Source: Plantago major (taxonomy: Eukaryota; Streptophyta; Magnoliopsida; Lamiales; Plantaginaceae). From it: a stretch of 64,000 nt of DNA. Positions 1-11,607 of the stretch are shown piece by piece. Position 1 is the stretch's first letter, and each line of letters opens with the position of its first letter. The translations under genes and the position numbers were made by a program. Below the pieces are notes generated by a model that had not been told where the DNA came from, did not search any database, and saw nothing but the letters and a program-made list of their open reading frames with translations. The DNA is taken from positions 45,590,959-45,654,958 of the forward strand of contig CM048840.1 in assembly GCA_026545765.1 (NCBI GenBank), written 5' to 3'.

Positions 1-1194
1 TTTTCGAGGAAACGAAGTTACGAAGCCCAAAATTGAAGAACAGAAGAAACAGATTCGAAGCTGGAGACATCGCACTCTGCGGTCGCCTGTGGACCGCAGA
101 GGGGGTCTCAGCGGTCGCCTGTGCACCGCAGTCCACTATCAGTTTGTCTTCCAGTCTGTTTTCTAGCCTGTCAAGTTAGGGCCCGTCTTCCTAAACCTTC
201 CTTATACACCAATGACGGTGGAAGCTCGGAATTTTCAGTATAAATAAGACCATTGGGGTCCCAAAATCAAGAGAGAGCGGAACGGAAGGGTTTCAAAGGA
301 CCAAAGCAGCTCTCCTGAGAGAGAACCAGTCCTCAGGGAAGTGAAACCCCAAACTTGTCAACAAGCATCAAGATCGACTACAAGGAGAGGGAGGAATCGA
401 GGAGGAGAAGCTGAGGGTCAACACTCGCCATCTTCTTACGGTTTAGTTATTTCAAACATGATTTCAATTCAGTTTTCAGTTTATTTACTTTCAGTTATGT
501 CAGGCTAATTCACCTGTGTAAGGGTTAGCTGGGATCTTTGATTATTTTGTTTATATATGATGGAATAGTTTTAGCATCAATGTTGGTTATGCGATTGTTG
601 TTCATACCTGTGCTATTTGAGGAAAGATGCTTTGTTTGTTTATGTTTTCGCGAGACATGAGTATTCATTGCACTAGATTAGGAGGTATCAGCTGTGTCTA
701 TAAGTTGGTATTCTGCCTGAGGTATGTTGTTGAGCTAGCCACTGGTGACAGCTTTGAGCTAGACGATGATGGTCTACATGGGGTATCTTTGCTCACTACG
801 CCTTGGTATAAGATATGTGACTTGTGTGACTCTTCAGCCGTAACTATCGCTATCTATTATTCCTGATATAAACCGTTTATCAAAGTGAAGATTAACTCTT
901 ACATGATTTTCTCTATAAGTTCTTAGTTCGCCAATTCTCTTTATAATTACTTTCCTGCTTACGTGTTTATTTTACTTATTCAAAAATACCGAAAATCTGT
1001 TATTTACTTTTTATTGCAAACCAACCATTTAATATTCTATTTCAATCGAGCGTTATTCCCAAGAGAACGACATCTCGAGTTAACTTACCGCTATAAACTA
1101 TGTGTTAGTGAGCTTCTGGCAATTATAAATTTAATCTTTTGATTCTATTTAGAGATTACAGTCTCTACAACGAAATCAAAATCTCTGAGTACAC
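1..1194 (+). repeat. LTR of Athila-like family A, copy 1 (left end outside window)
   Basis: This stretch aligns by eye over its whole length with the LTRs at 17309-18236 and 28549-29842. Shared landmarks are a TATA box (TATAAATA, 239-246), the block AGCAGCTCTC at about 305, and the 3' end CTCTGAGT-CAC. In copies 2 and 3 the LTR ends in GTGCACATCA; here the last bases differ (GTACACTTTC) and no primer-binding site follows, so this is a solo or end-damaged LTR abutting another element. The 5' terminus and any target duplication lie outside the window. A 79-codon open frame at 627-866 recurs in the other copies but has no recognisable product. Confidence 0.8.
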
Positions 1195-1200
1195 TTTCGG

Positions 1201-2270
1201 GTGTCCTATCGGGATACCCCGAGGTTCACAGAGCTACCTGATGAGCTATATCGTGAAAGATTATCCCTTGGTGGTCCGTCGTCGGCTCGGGAGAAGATAG
1301 CGTTGATGCAAGGGGTTATTCCTGAGTCATCCTCGGCGGGTCAGGCTCGGCCAACGTCTGGACGTGTCCACCATCCTGAAGATGAAGAAGATGATGATGT
1401 TGAAGAGGGGTTAGAGTCGGAAGGTGATTCCGAGCTTCAAGTGAGGGAGGGCGAGAACGTCGAAGGTGAAGACCGAGATCCAGCTGAAGAAGGAGATTTG
1501 GAAGTTGAAGGCTCGAGGGAAGAAGATACTGAAGAGGTGGTTAGGGAACCTTGGAGGAAGAGGAGACGTGTTGAAAACACCAGGCCCAAACTTAATAGAG
1601 CACGCCAAGTCCGTGGTACGCAGGCCGTAGAAGTAAAGAATACATGGTCGGTGGAAATCGGGCGACTATTTGTCGGTGCCGAGCTGAATGAAGATGGTCA
1701 GATCCCGACTTGTGCCTCGACCATTACAATGGAGGAGTTGATGAAGTTGTGGATGAATTACGGCATTCCGTCGTACATTGAGCTCCGAATTCCGCCGAGG
1801 ATCAGACATTGCATAATCCACGGGAAGGGTTTGTATCGGTGTTTGCGGTACAAATCGAGAATGGACGGAAGATTCCCATCCATCCCGACCTTCAAAATAT
1901 TTTGCGAGAAATAGCCATGTGACCGACTCAGATTGCGGTAAACGGGCTCGAGACCCTCATCTGTTGGGCCGTGATGATGAATAGATTAAACTTGGAGTTG
2001 AGCATCACAAACTTTCTCCGACTCTTCAAAACTGCCAACTGTCCTGGAAACCCTTACTTCTTCTATTTCTCGACTCGACGAGGGTTCAAAATTTTGCATG
2101 GAATGGTGGACCAAGTATTTCTACTTCCGAGATATTCGAGGGACATGTGATGTTCCCTTGAAATTCTTCAAGGGTGCAGAACCTCGGTCAGTGAAGCTTG
2201 GTAAAAAGAGTAGTAGACCGACTTGGCTCGACAATTTTGCTAGTTTAGGTGTAAAGCTGTTATATTTTCC
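1201..2270 (+). pseudogene. Fragment of Tat-type additional ORF (putative gypsy-type transposon domain)
   Basis: An open frame runs 1201-1914, and similar coding continues in other frames to about 2270. The product starts with a low-complexity acidic stretch (about residues 50-115, rich in E and D) and a basic patch (WRKRRR, about 118-123). A region follows that resembles the plant domain called 'putative gypsy type transposon' (PF04195-like), with ELNEDGQIPTCAS and YGIPSYIELRIPP. Further on, SITNFLRLFKTANCPGN and a later YFYF motif match the distal part of the same domain. The gene at 33561-36526 is a clear relative (ELNEDVALPTC). An in-frame TAG at 1912 and frameshifts mark it as broken. 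It begins exactly where LTR copy 1 ends, so its own 5' end and promoter are missing. No biochemical function is established for this domain. Confidence 0.65.
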
Positions 2271-2682
2271 TTTTATTCTTGTTAACCAGCCTGGATTAAT
2301 AGGGATTATGCCGGTTCAGGATCATGGTCCATTGTTGTGGCAACAATCGTTGCAGGCAGGGACGGAGGTAGCCTTGTGCTACCTATTGCTTTAACCATAC
2401 CCAGCAAAATAATTTATACCTATATATTTGTCATTTTTCGCAAAATAGCACTATACAACTTCAACAATAACAACATACTAGTAGAGATGATAGTCCACAT
2501 GTGTTTAAAGCCTACTTAATCACATGCCAATTTCAATCCTGATAAGTAAGAGATAAGAACATGATATATTTCATAAAGGTTTCCCAACGGGCCAACTCTG
2601 CCATGAGATCACCAACAATGTGTGGTTGGTGATCGTCAACTATCCCGTAAAGATTAATGGTCTGTGAACCAAAGATCCAACT
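2271..2682. other. Short intergenic stretch, 3' flank of the hydrolase gene
   Basis: No convincing coding sequence is seen. The left part (to about 2395) may be the tail of the degraded additional ORF. The right part is AT-rich and should contain the 3' UTR and poly-A site of the minus-strand hydrolase gene, whose stop codon is at 2683-2685. Confidence 0.4.
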
Positions 2683-4161
2683 TCAATACTTTTCTGCTTG
2701 TTCTGATTCTGGCTTCTTGAAAGCAAAACCATTCTCTATTGCCCCGATTACCTGAGTTGGTGACTTGGCATCATTGCTTGGGTTTAATTCATCACCAATG
2801 TTCATACGTACTTGCCCATATGTTGGGTCTTTGCTTTGGCATGAAAGAAGTATTTCCTCCATCCACATTCTCAGTTTCTGAACTGCAACTTCATCTGCAT
2901 AAAATGGATACAATCAGGAGATTCGAGTAAATTGTAGATCTTGTGAGCCACGTTCAATTGGGAGTTTGGATGAAATCTTAAACAATTCTTCCACGTCGCG
3001 CGCTTATTCTCAAAATACATGTTTGTTTATTGAAGTATTTTACCGTCTAGATGAAAGAATACTTTGATTCAATGTATGTGAATTCTCACCAAGCCTTGGA
3101 ACGGTATGTCCTTGAGGATGATTTATGATGAGAGGATCCTCAAATACAGAAGCTAGCTCTTCAGAGGGAACTTTTAACCAGTCCTTTTCCCCAATAAAAT
3201 GGACTGATTTCACTTGAATAGTATGTTTGTACGCAACCTCGCATATGCTCGGATGCCTGAACTTTGAGCCTGATATGGATACCAACAGCTTTATGTTTGG
3301 ATGCTCCTTCAATATTTTTCCCTGCATTTAATCAAAAGAACGTCTTCAATTTTATTTGTATCTACTCATTACACTTGTTTGTTTTGTGTGCTTACGCTTA
3401 CCTGTGCTTGGTACCCGATTAGAAGTGCAGATAATGTTGCTCCCTTGTGCGTACAGAAGGAGAAAAACTTGCACACTTTATTAGTGTATCCAAAGACGAC
3501 TATGCCTTACGTTTATGCTGTGAAAGAAATTGTATAGACGGGATACCTGTGAGAACCCGAGCAAGCCGTCAAAAGGCCCTTCTCGTTGGATGTAATCACA
3601 CAAATAAGTTATGCATTCCTCCAAGTTTTTGTACTCTGTAAATTCCTAACCAGTATACAAACAAGTTTGAAAGAACAAAGATTAGGAGACAAGATGAAGC
3701 ACATGTTACATTATACTAGTAGACATGCCAATGTTTGTTGGATACCTTGTTGAACTGAAACCACTCGAAATAAGGGGGTGGAAAGATTCCCTCAATGTCT
3801 GATTTTCCTCCTGCTGGATGAATTCCATCCGGAAAAATCTGCAAAATGATTTCACACAGTTTTTAGCATTCTGCTAATTTTACGCATTAACAAGTAACAG
3901 AGTTATTGTAATACTTCACGTTCGAACTTTTAGATCAGATGAAATATCGTAGTACTACACTTGGTTTGGGGAACTAATATACTAATATCTTAATTTCACA
4001 CTTTTAGATGAGATGGAATTATACGTTACCATGTCAAAATGAGCAAAAATAGAGGGATCCCATTTGTTGATTTGCTTTCTGAGGAACTCTCCACTGGTTC
4101 TGAACCCATGTAAACACAGCATCCTCAACTTTGGGTGTCCATCTTTACCTACCAACACCAT
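2683..4161 (-). CDS. Serine hydrolase, FSH family (six exons), host gene
   Basis: This is the only intact-looking host gene in the window. Exons on the minus strand are 4161-4030, 3838-3746, 3645-3547, 3443-3402, 3321-3090 and 2894-2683. All five introns are GT-AG, and the exons sum to 810 bp (269 residues plus stop) in one open frame. The protein matches the FSH/OVCA2-type alpha/beta hydrolase fold (PF03959): LCLHGFRTSG near the N-terminus, the nucleophile elbow GFSQG (Ser107, exon 3/4 junction), the acid in GEKDWL (Asp169) and the base in HPQGHTVPRL (His194). Family members are esterases or thioesterases of largely unknown natural substrate. No signal peptide is obvious, so a cytosolic enzyme is likely. 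The ATG at 4161 was chosen because it gives the usual short leader before LCLHGF; an in-frame ATG at 4203 would add 14 residues. The gene is isolated between a retroelement relic and an LTR element. Confidence 0.88.
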
Positions 4162-5028
4162 TCTCACTTGCCAGTTACACAGTAGATGAATGTGAAGAAA
4201 CAAAGTTTGTGGTCTGTGGATATCTATTTTGCAATTGGAGCAATTTAAAGAGCAAATGTCACCATATGTTGTGGCTTCATGTTCCTACCAAACAGCATTG
4301 TATGTATCTTGTTTGTTTCATTTTAAAAGCTAACTTACTGGTACTTATTACTATGTAGTTTGGTAGCTTGTTTGGCCTTAATAGTTACACGTGGATCAGT
4401 ATTCACTAGCTACTAGCTAGTCGTTTCCAAAATTCAAATTCAAATGAAATGTTCGTAAGATTATGGGATAATAGCTAGGCTATAACATTTCTTTTATCAT
4501 ATGGAGTCACTAACAAAATGAATGGAACATCGATTATACGTACCATTGTAATTTATTCCCTCTTTCGGGGCATGTGATAAGGTACGGACAAAGTTTTTAC
4601 CATAAATATAACCGACCCGTTTATTTCGACCTATCCTAATTATAAATCAGGGGTGTGATTTTCTCTCTAACCGTGACGGGGTTAGTTGGTATTTAAGACG
4701 GAAATCTTGAAGGATTCACTCCGAAAAATGATAAACATGTTGCAAAAGATTTAAAACCGATAAACGTAAATACAAACTCAAGTAATACACTAATTAATGA
4801 CATTCATATATGTTAAACCTTTCTTATTCTTTTTCTTAGAAAAGGGACATGTCAACATATCATATCGAAAGAGAGGAAAATGCATACACACTATCGGCTA
4901 GTTTATAAGCTAAATCTTATTTCATGAAGTAGTTGGTTGATTTATTATTAATTATAATTCGAATGAAATATATAAACATGCAATATATATTGAATTCAAA
5001 AAAAAAATATATATATATAGACTGATAA
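4162..5028. other. Upstream region of the hydrolase gene
   Basis: An AT-rich spacer of 867 bp between the hydrolase start codon and the LTR at 5029. It should hold the 5' UTR and promoter of the minus-strand gene. No single TATA element could be chosen with confidence and no protein homology is seen. GATAA at 5024-5028 would be the left target duplication of the next element, but its right partner is lost. Confidence 0.4.
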
Positions 5029-5585
5029 TGTAGCGCCTTAATTTTTAAAAGACGAATTAAGGAAAATAAAAATTGCGCTAGTTCGTGAGCTTGAAAATTC
5101 GACGAACTTGAATTATAGAATTCGAAAACGTTACAAGACGTCTTGCGCGTCAAATGACTTCACATGAAAATTCTTGAAAATAATTCTTGAACTTGTAAAA
5201 TATGCAGCGGAACTATAAATAGCTAAATTCTTACAACATTACAAAGTCTTTGAAATCATGAAATTTAAATATATTAAAGATCTTCCTGATACTGATCACT
5301 GCTCCGGCAACACTCGCCACTCCGATCAGCTCGGCTTCAAGTACCTAAAATTGATAATTTTAGCAAGGGTCAGTCGTGACCACTTGACTGAGCAAATTCC
5401 ATGCACGTGCCATGACTTAAAGTTCTATCTTCATGTCTTTTAAATCTTTTAATCTTGCTTAATGCAATGCAAGACTTGACTTGACTCTTAATACTTGAAC
5501 TTAAACTTCTTGAAAAGCATTCTTAAACAAGACTTGAAAATTAACTTGATTCGTGAGCTCACTAGGCATCGTAAGGTACATCCCA

Positions 5586-5733
5586 AGCCGATGGTGACCG
5601 CTTAACATGGATAGCCACGATTTGCTAGTTGCCTAGCCGATGGTGACTGCTTAACTTGAATAGCCACGATTTGCTAGTTGCCTAGCCGATTGTATTAACG
5701 CTAACTTGGTTGGCCACGATTTGCTAGGTAGAC
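5586..5733. repeat. Three 49-bp tandem repeats inside the LTR of element C
   Basis: Units start at 5586, 5635 and 5684. Each begins AGCCGAT and carries AGCCACGATTTGCTAG (GGCCACGATTTGCTAG in the third). The first two are nearly identical and the third is diverged. Such direct repeats in U3 often vary in number between copies. Confidence 0.8.
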
Positions 5734-5862
5734 CTTACTAGCCCATTCTTGACATTACTTGAAAATCTTTTTCGATTTAGAATCTTATTAACGTGAATGC
5801 ATTCTTTTAAACTCAACTTATTAATGCATGGACTAATGTGCGTGCATAACAACACACACAGA

Positions 5863-5883
5863 GTATATATATATATATATATA
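5863..5883. repeat. (TA)n microsatellite
   Basis: About ten TA dinucleotides inside the LTR of element C, preceded by a short CA run. Confidence 0.85.
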
Positions 5884-6816
5884 ATGATTTGCAACAGCCA
5901 AGAAGTATAGAAAATCAAGCAAACATGTCATGGAATAATTCTTGCAGTCAAGTGATCCAGTTAAACCTTCTTAAGGTCACACTATTATCACATTAAATTT
6001 CTCAACCAATCAACAATACAAACCACACTGGTACTAATTACTAAATGTTGAATGATAGTATATGGCTAATGAAAGAAGCAGGCATGGTCACAAAATCGTA
6101 ATCTCAACCTCTACAAGTAATTAATCAGGGTACGTACTTACTATGCAAATCTTTACTTTAGATGCAAGATGACAAGACTAATAGCATAATTCAGATTAGA
6201 ACTATCACCGATTCTAGCCGTATAACACAAAAGGAACGATAATAATATTCTGAACAATAAACCATAATGTAAACCTAACATAAACATGAAGATGAATAAA
6301 GGAAATTGTAAACATAACATATCAACCATGACAAATCAAATAATCGTGAATGAGCCTTAGGGAACTTGTCTTGAGAAAATAAACAAGAGGGACAAGAATT
6401 GAAAACGGGTTGGAAAATCAGCCCTCTGTTCGACACCAGATTTGGGATGATTGAAACATTAAAACGGAGAACCGTCCGGTGATAGTTTAGAGCGATCTGA
6501 TAGAAATCCTCTCTCCAAAATTCAGCAAGATCCCACGGTTAACTAACCGGGAATCGATTTTAGAAAATGACTACGTCTGGCAGAAAATTTGTGCGCGAAA
6601 TAAAGTTTTTTGCTAAGGGTTTTTGTTTGATAATAACTACGGTTAGGGCTAGAATTGACTTGTTAAATAAAATGGACTTGGGCTTTAGATATTTGATGGG
6701 CTGAATAAGGTTATAAGTCACAAAAGCTGGGCCAACAACGCTTACGAACTCCGTTTTGGCGATCGGTTAGCTTTAAAATGTATAAATTCGAAATACGAAT
6801 TTTTTGGACTGTTACA

Positions 6817-7264
6817 ATCTACCCACCTTCTAAAAAGATTCGACCTCGAATCTTGCTGAAACCCAACTAACCAAAATAAAAACAAAGCACATAGGTACAT
6901 AATTTCACATCAGCATGTAGTATACATCACCACAACAAACAACTGATCACACGTACAATTAGATAAAAATCACAACATGTAACTACAATCAATCACATAA
7001 GCACAAAGTTCATATCAACATGTAGAGAACATAATAACATGCACAAGAATTACACAAGTAGACATAGTCACATTGATAACTAACAAGATCACAAGTTAAA
7101 ACATAAACATCAAACTCTTACCGAAGTGGAGAGGTGCCTCACCAGTGATCATTATCAAACATGACTCATTGTTGCTAAGATGAAATGCAATTTTGAAAAA
7201 ATTGAAATGATAAAAATCTCGTCCGTAAGAACTGGTTTTAAAACCTTGGGCTCTGATACCAAGT
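6817..7264 (-). mobile_element. Residual internal region of element C (PPT and PBS only)
   Basis: Only 448 bp separate the two LTRs. At the left is the reverse complement of a polypurine tract (ATCTACCCACCTTC). At the right, 7249-7261 reads on the minus strand as TGGTATCAGAGCC, complementary to the 3' end of initiator tRNA-Met, three bases from the LTR. There is no gag, protease, RT or integrase. It is therefore a non-autonomous LTR element with long LTRs and a tiny core, which would depend on proteins from a related autonomous element. Confidence 0.75.
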
Positions 7265-8490
7265 TGTAGCGCCCTGATTTTTAAAAGACGAATTAAGAAA
7301 AATAAAAGTTGCGCTAGTTCGTGAGCTTGAAAATTCAATGAACTTGAATTATAGAGTTTGAAAACGTTACAAGACGCCTTGCACGTCAAATGACTTCACA
7401 TAAAATTCTTGAAAATTGTTGATACGGAAATATGTCCAATCCGTCATAAAGGACCTAGGAACGAATCCTGAGGCGTCCTAAGTCATCCAAAGGATCCGAG
7501 GCACTTAGGTCCGAGCCAATGGTCCGATCCGGGCAGACCATCTATGGTCCGACCCACCCTGAAAGAAAGGGACAAAGGATTTGGACTTGCAAGGCCCGAC
7601 CCGGAACCATAGGTCCGACCCACCTTGGTCCGAGCCTCCCTGGGAAAGGAGCCTAGTGCTAAGTCAGCACCCTCTCCGACCCAAGGACTCCGATACGGAT
7701 GTCAACTCGGATCCAGCATGACCATCTCATAAAGATACCAAGCAAGTGGGCACCAAAGAGTGAGATGTCCGAACCCAGGAGCTCCGAATCGGAAGAGTTG
7801 AATGACGGGAGAACTTCCTCGGTGACAACCGAGTCTTGTCCGGATCAGGCATCCGGACCGACCTCTCCGAACCTGGGATCTCGGCAGACTCTGTCACATC
7901 CTCCGGAACTCTCCCAATAATGACCAAACTACCCCTAAAGCCCAAGATGGCATGGGCTAAAGCTTCATTATTGGGCTATGGGCCTCATCTTAGCATTGGT
8001 GGCTCAATCCTAGCCGTACACATGGCGCAATCCTAGCAAGGCCTTCCATTTTGATGATAGCCTATAAATAAGGCACACATCCCAACAAGTAAGTCACTTT
8101 TACTTCGAACAAGTCATCCCGCTAGTCACATCACGAGCATTATACAGAGTTGATCCTCAGTCACTCTCAAGTAAAGTCTCATCCCGGTTTGACACTTAGC
8201 AAACCGGGCACTAACCCCCCCCCCCTCCCACTCAAGTGTGCAGGTCTTTACCGGAGTAGTTGGTCACTGGTTCTTACGCCTTGGCCAATCATCTAGCAAG
8301 GAGCCCCTCATCTTGGTACCCATTAGAAGAGTTAAATAAATCTAAGTAGTTGGGGAGTTACACCCTCAACAAAAATAATTCTTGAACTTGTAAAATATGC
8401 AGCGGAACTATAAATAGCTAAATTCTTACAACATTACAAAGTCTTTGAAATTATGAAATTTAAATATATTAAAGATCTTCCTAATACTGA
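7265..8490 (-). repeat. 5' LTR of element C, interrupted and truncated
   Basis: This matches the LTR at 5029 from TGTAGCGCC onward. It is split by the solo LTR at 7417-8371 and resumes at 8377 (AATTCTTGAACTTG). It stops at about 8490 after the block AAAGATCTTCCTAATACTGA, which in the left copy continues into TCACTGCTCCGG. The rest of this LTR is missing, so the right boundary and target duplication of element C cannot be seen. Confidence 0.75.
7417..8371 (+). repeat. Solo LTR of the Tat/Retand-like family (same family as element E)
   Basis: 955 bp from TGTTGATACGGAAATATG to GTTACACCCTCAACA. The ends form an inverted repeat (TGTTGA/TCAACA) and are flanked by the 5-bp duplication AAAAT (7412-7416 and 8372-8376). 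The undisturbed site is visible in the sister LTR at about 5179, which confirms the insertion. A TATA box (TATAAATA) lies at 8063-8070 and an 11-C tract at 8215-8225. The first 35 bases match the reverse complement of the 3' end of the LTR at 31544-32381. No internal sequence remains, as expected after recombination between two LTRs. Confidence 0.9.
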
Positions 8491-8939
8491 TTGAAAGTGC
8501 AACATACAGTAACTGTTGTCATAACAACAATAGTAGTTTACTATCATTGTTCGCCCAACAGTGACTGTTCTGACTAATGCACTTTATTTTCTATAAATTA
8601 GGATTTTGCCTTTATTCACTAACTTAACCTTGTTCCACGATTTTAGTTGTTTGATTGTGTTATAGGAACAGGTTTGGTATGCATTGAAGAAAGAAGGAAT
8701 GAGATGTGAAGATCTATGGAAGGAAAGATTTTGAAGATCTAAAGAAAGATTTTGAAAATCTAAAGAAGGAATGCAATATGCTGTAAGAAGGAATGTTGAG
8801 AAAACAAGGGAATATCATGTCCAAGGTAACAAGATCTATGGAGCTGTGAAGCATCTCTTTAACACGTCAAAGAACTCTATAAATACAAAAGATGGTTCAT
8901 CGATTCAAGTGTGCAAGAATAGAGCTAGTCGACTATATA
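8491..8939 (+). repeat. Unassigned LTR-like fragment
   Basis: This stretch begins abruptly with TTGAAAGTGCAACATACAG where the LTR of element C is cut, and ends at the CACAT target site of solo LTR D. It contains a TATA-like CTATAAATAC (8877-8886) and purine-rich repeats of GATCTAAAGAAAGATTTTGA type, so it may be the 5' part of an unrelated LTR. No second copy is present in the window and no protein is encoded. Confidence 0.4.
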
Positions 8940-10229
8940 CACATTGTGACACCCCAGATTTTGACGTACCTTAGTATTTTTGCCCTTGCATGCTTTTACT
9001 TGTGTTAGTGTATTTGTATGAAAATATATTTGAATTATTTTAATTTGATTGTATTATTGTTTTAGATGTTTATTATTTGTTTTAAAATTCTATGTAACTT
9101 GTCAATTTATAATATGTGTGGTTATTTATTTTGTACTTTCATTAAAGAAGATAAATTATTTTTGGTGTATTTTTCCTACTTAAAAATTTGATTATTTTAT
9201 CCTTTAATTTTTTGGTGTAATTATTTGAAAATAATTTGATAGTCATCTCTTAAATTTATCTTGATGAATGATTAATGTGACAAGACTTCTTTTGTAATTA
9301 TCTAACCTAATAGAAGTCTTTATTTGTAGCTTTATTGATGAAATATGTAAGAGTATTGATTGATGATTCATGTGAAGAACTTTTATTTTAATTCATTAAT
9401 TCAATAAATGGTAATTACTTGTGTGCTTTGATTAATGTAAAATGTGAAGAATCACTTTTAAATTATGTAATTTACATATATGTCTTTATGTGTGTGTGGC
9501 TCTCTTAATGTTTAGAAATTAAAGTGTTATTTTATATTCATATATTTCAAAATACAAGAGTTTGGTAACTTGAGGTTTCTTTAATGAATAAAATATTTTT
9601 ATTTCTTTTTCATGTTACGGTACGAAAGGTCGCTTGTAATGTCGAATGTTACATGTTACGTTTCAGCTATGTTTCGATCAACCGTTTGACTTTATTTTCA
9701 TTTGTCTTTTATGTTTATTTTCATGTTACATATGCATGTCTAAGTGTAATATTGCCTATGCATGTTCAATATTTTGAGTTTAATTGTTACATATGCATGT
9801 GTAATTGTGAGTTCAATTTAATTCCTCTAATTGTTGCATTTTTTGGTGTGTCACATTTTATTTTTGTGTACAAATGACCCTAAGCCATGCCAAAAATGTT
9901 TTTGAACTTTTTCCAAGTAAAATATGATCATATATCATTAGTTGTTATTGTGTTTAAATGTTGAGAAAAAAATGTGAAAGATCTCTCTTAATTTTGGCTC
10001 CTTTATTATTGGTTTTATCATGAGTTTTAAGTGCAATTTAACCCATTTAAATTGCCATTTACTTTTAGCTCTTCAACCCTTTCACCTTCCCTAAATCCAC
10101 CCTATAAATGCTCCAAAAATGTTTTGGGCATTTTCTTCAAAAAATCTTCAAGTACTAGTCAATTATTTTCAAGTTTGTAGCAAGTTCCTCTTGCAAGTAC
10201 TTTCATAGTTCTTGCTCTTCCTAACCTTC

Positions 10230-11585
10230 TGATGAGACGATAATTTAGAGCCTCATTGAGTCCTCTTAAGCGGTCTTTGTTAGTCTTTGTTTATGGTTTT
10301 ATAGTGTCTTTGTGCGTTTTTATGCTTTGGTGCATTGTTTGTGTTTTGTAGGATTTTTGTGTCCCGAAGGTGAAAAGCGGAGTGAAAACTTTGGTTCTAG
10401 ATCTTTGAATGTAGAGTAACTGGGCGAAAACGGAAGTGGATTCGGAGTTCGGACGAAGAATTGAGAGCCGTTTTAGTGAAGCTTGCAAAAGTGAAGTTTT
10501 ACGGAGCAGTCAAGCCATTTTGGCCATAACTCTCTCATATGATGTCCGATTGACCTGAGCTCGGTGGCCATGGAAAGATAATTCAAAGAGCTACAATTTT
10601 CTTATTGTAAGAATCGGAAAATTCTGTCCGTGGAAAATGTTACGGAGGTTTTAAGCTTGCCGCGGCGAGATTTTACGAGGCAAAAAGAGGAGCTACACAG
10701 GGTTTCTCGCCGCGACAAGATTCGGTGAGAAGGCCCAGATTCAACATATTTTTTCCTTTTTAGGTCAGGATTAGGTCATCTTTTGCCATAACTTCTTATA
10801 CTCGATTTTTTCTAAGAAAAATCTTCTAGAACTAGGTTTTGACATTGATTGATTGATCTTGGAGCTTGGTTTTCATCCGGTAAGAACCATCGGGATCGAA
10901 TTCTTGGTAATTGTTGATAACTCTCTATTGTTTATCTTCAATTCGTGTTTTCTTCTGTTTATCGAATTGTATGATCTTGCATGCGATTATCACCATGTTT
11001 ATGCTTTGCGTAATCTATACCATGCATTCTTTCATCTTTGCTTCTACCATGAGTAGCTAAATCACTCCGAACACGGTAGTTATGTGACGGTTTTGCGTAT
11101 TCGCTTCTAGGGTTCTAATTCGTTCATATAGGTTCGTCTAGTTCAAAATCTTCGTAAAACCTTCAATCAAATAAGCTAGTTCAAGACTTTCGAAATCGTT
11201 TTCGGTTAAGGATCGTGGATTGACGACCCATGATTTCTCTAGTTCAAAACATTCAAATAACGATTGGTTGAATTGGATTGATTGATTTATGTACACCGAC
11301 CGTGTGACAAATATGAATGATTGCCTTAGACGAATTACACTACTCGATCATAACTACTGTGTTCTCTTCTCTCTCTATCAAAAAATCATTTATCTGCTTT
11401 TCTGTTTTCTAGTTATTAGAAGTAATCAAAACCAAACAAATCAATCTGTTTTCACAAGTAACTGTTTGCTTTCAAACCATTGTGGTAGCTTAATTGGTTC
11501 CTTAGCGAACGAACCTGTGGTTAGCATTGTCTGTCTACAACAACTGCTTACTACTTGTTTTCTAAGTAACAATTTGAGCACATCA
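10230..11585 (+). repeat. 5' LTR of the gag-protease element
   Basis: 1356 bp, from TGATGAGACGATAATTTAG to TTTGAGCACATCA. It is collinear with 14874-16297 but lacks about 70 bp present there at 15066-15136. It contains paired near-palindromes CTTGCCGCGGCGAG (10656-10669) and CTCGCCGCGACAAG (10706-10719). A 67-codon open frame (10853-11056) is shared with the other LTR but resembles no known protein. Confidence 0.9.
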
Positions 11586-11589
11586 AATT

Positions 11590-11607
11590 TGGCGCCGTTG
11601 CCGGGGA
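11590..11607 (+). promoter_or_regulatory. Primer-binding site, tRNA-Asp type
   Basis: TGGCGCCGTTGCCGGGGA is complementary to the 3' end of plant tRNA-Asp (ending CCCCGGCAACGGCGCCA). It lies four bases from the LTR end. This primer is typical of Athila-like elements. Confidence 0.9.

Larger units (their letters stand above)
5029..6816 (-). repeat. 3' LTR of gutless chromovirus-like element C
   Basis: On the plus strand the unit runs from TGTAGCGCCTTAATTTTT to TTTTTGGACTGTTACA (1788 bp), with the terminal TG/CA expected of an LTR. The second copy starts at 7265 with TGTAGCGCCCTGATTTTT and matches for about 260 bp after the nested solo LTR is removed. Orientation is minus: the sequence right of 6816 reads, on the minus strand, as a polypurine tract (AAGGTGGGTAGAT) after a GATTCGAGGTCGAATC stretch of the kind found before 3' LTRs of plant chromoviruses. 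The LTR contains three 49-bp tandem repeats. Confidence 0.75.

Noticed and set aside
627..866. 79-codon open frame recurring at 17669-17905 and 29275-29511
   Set aside because: It is kept because all three are copies of the same LTR. The indel between copies happens to be 3 bp, but the product has no domain and lies in R/U5-like LTR sequence.
7699..7945. Overlapping open frames on both strands
   Set aside because: GC-richer part of a solo LTR; neither strand gives a known domain.
10853..11056. 67-codon open frame repeated at 15567-15770
   Set aside because: It lies in paired LTRs that were identical at insertion, so conservation is not evidence of coding.
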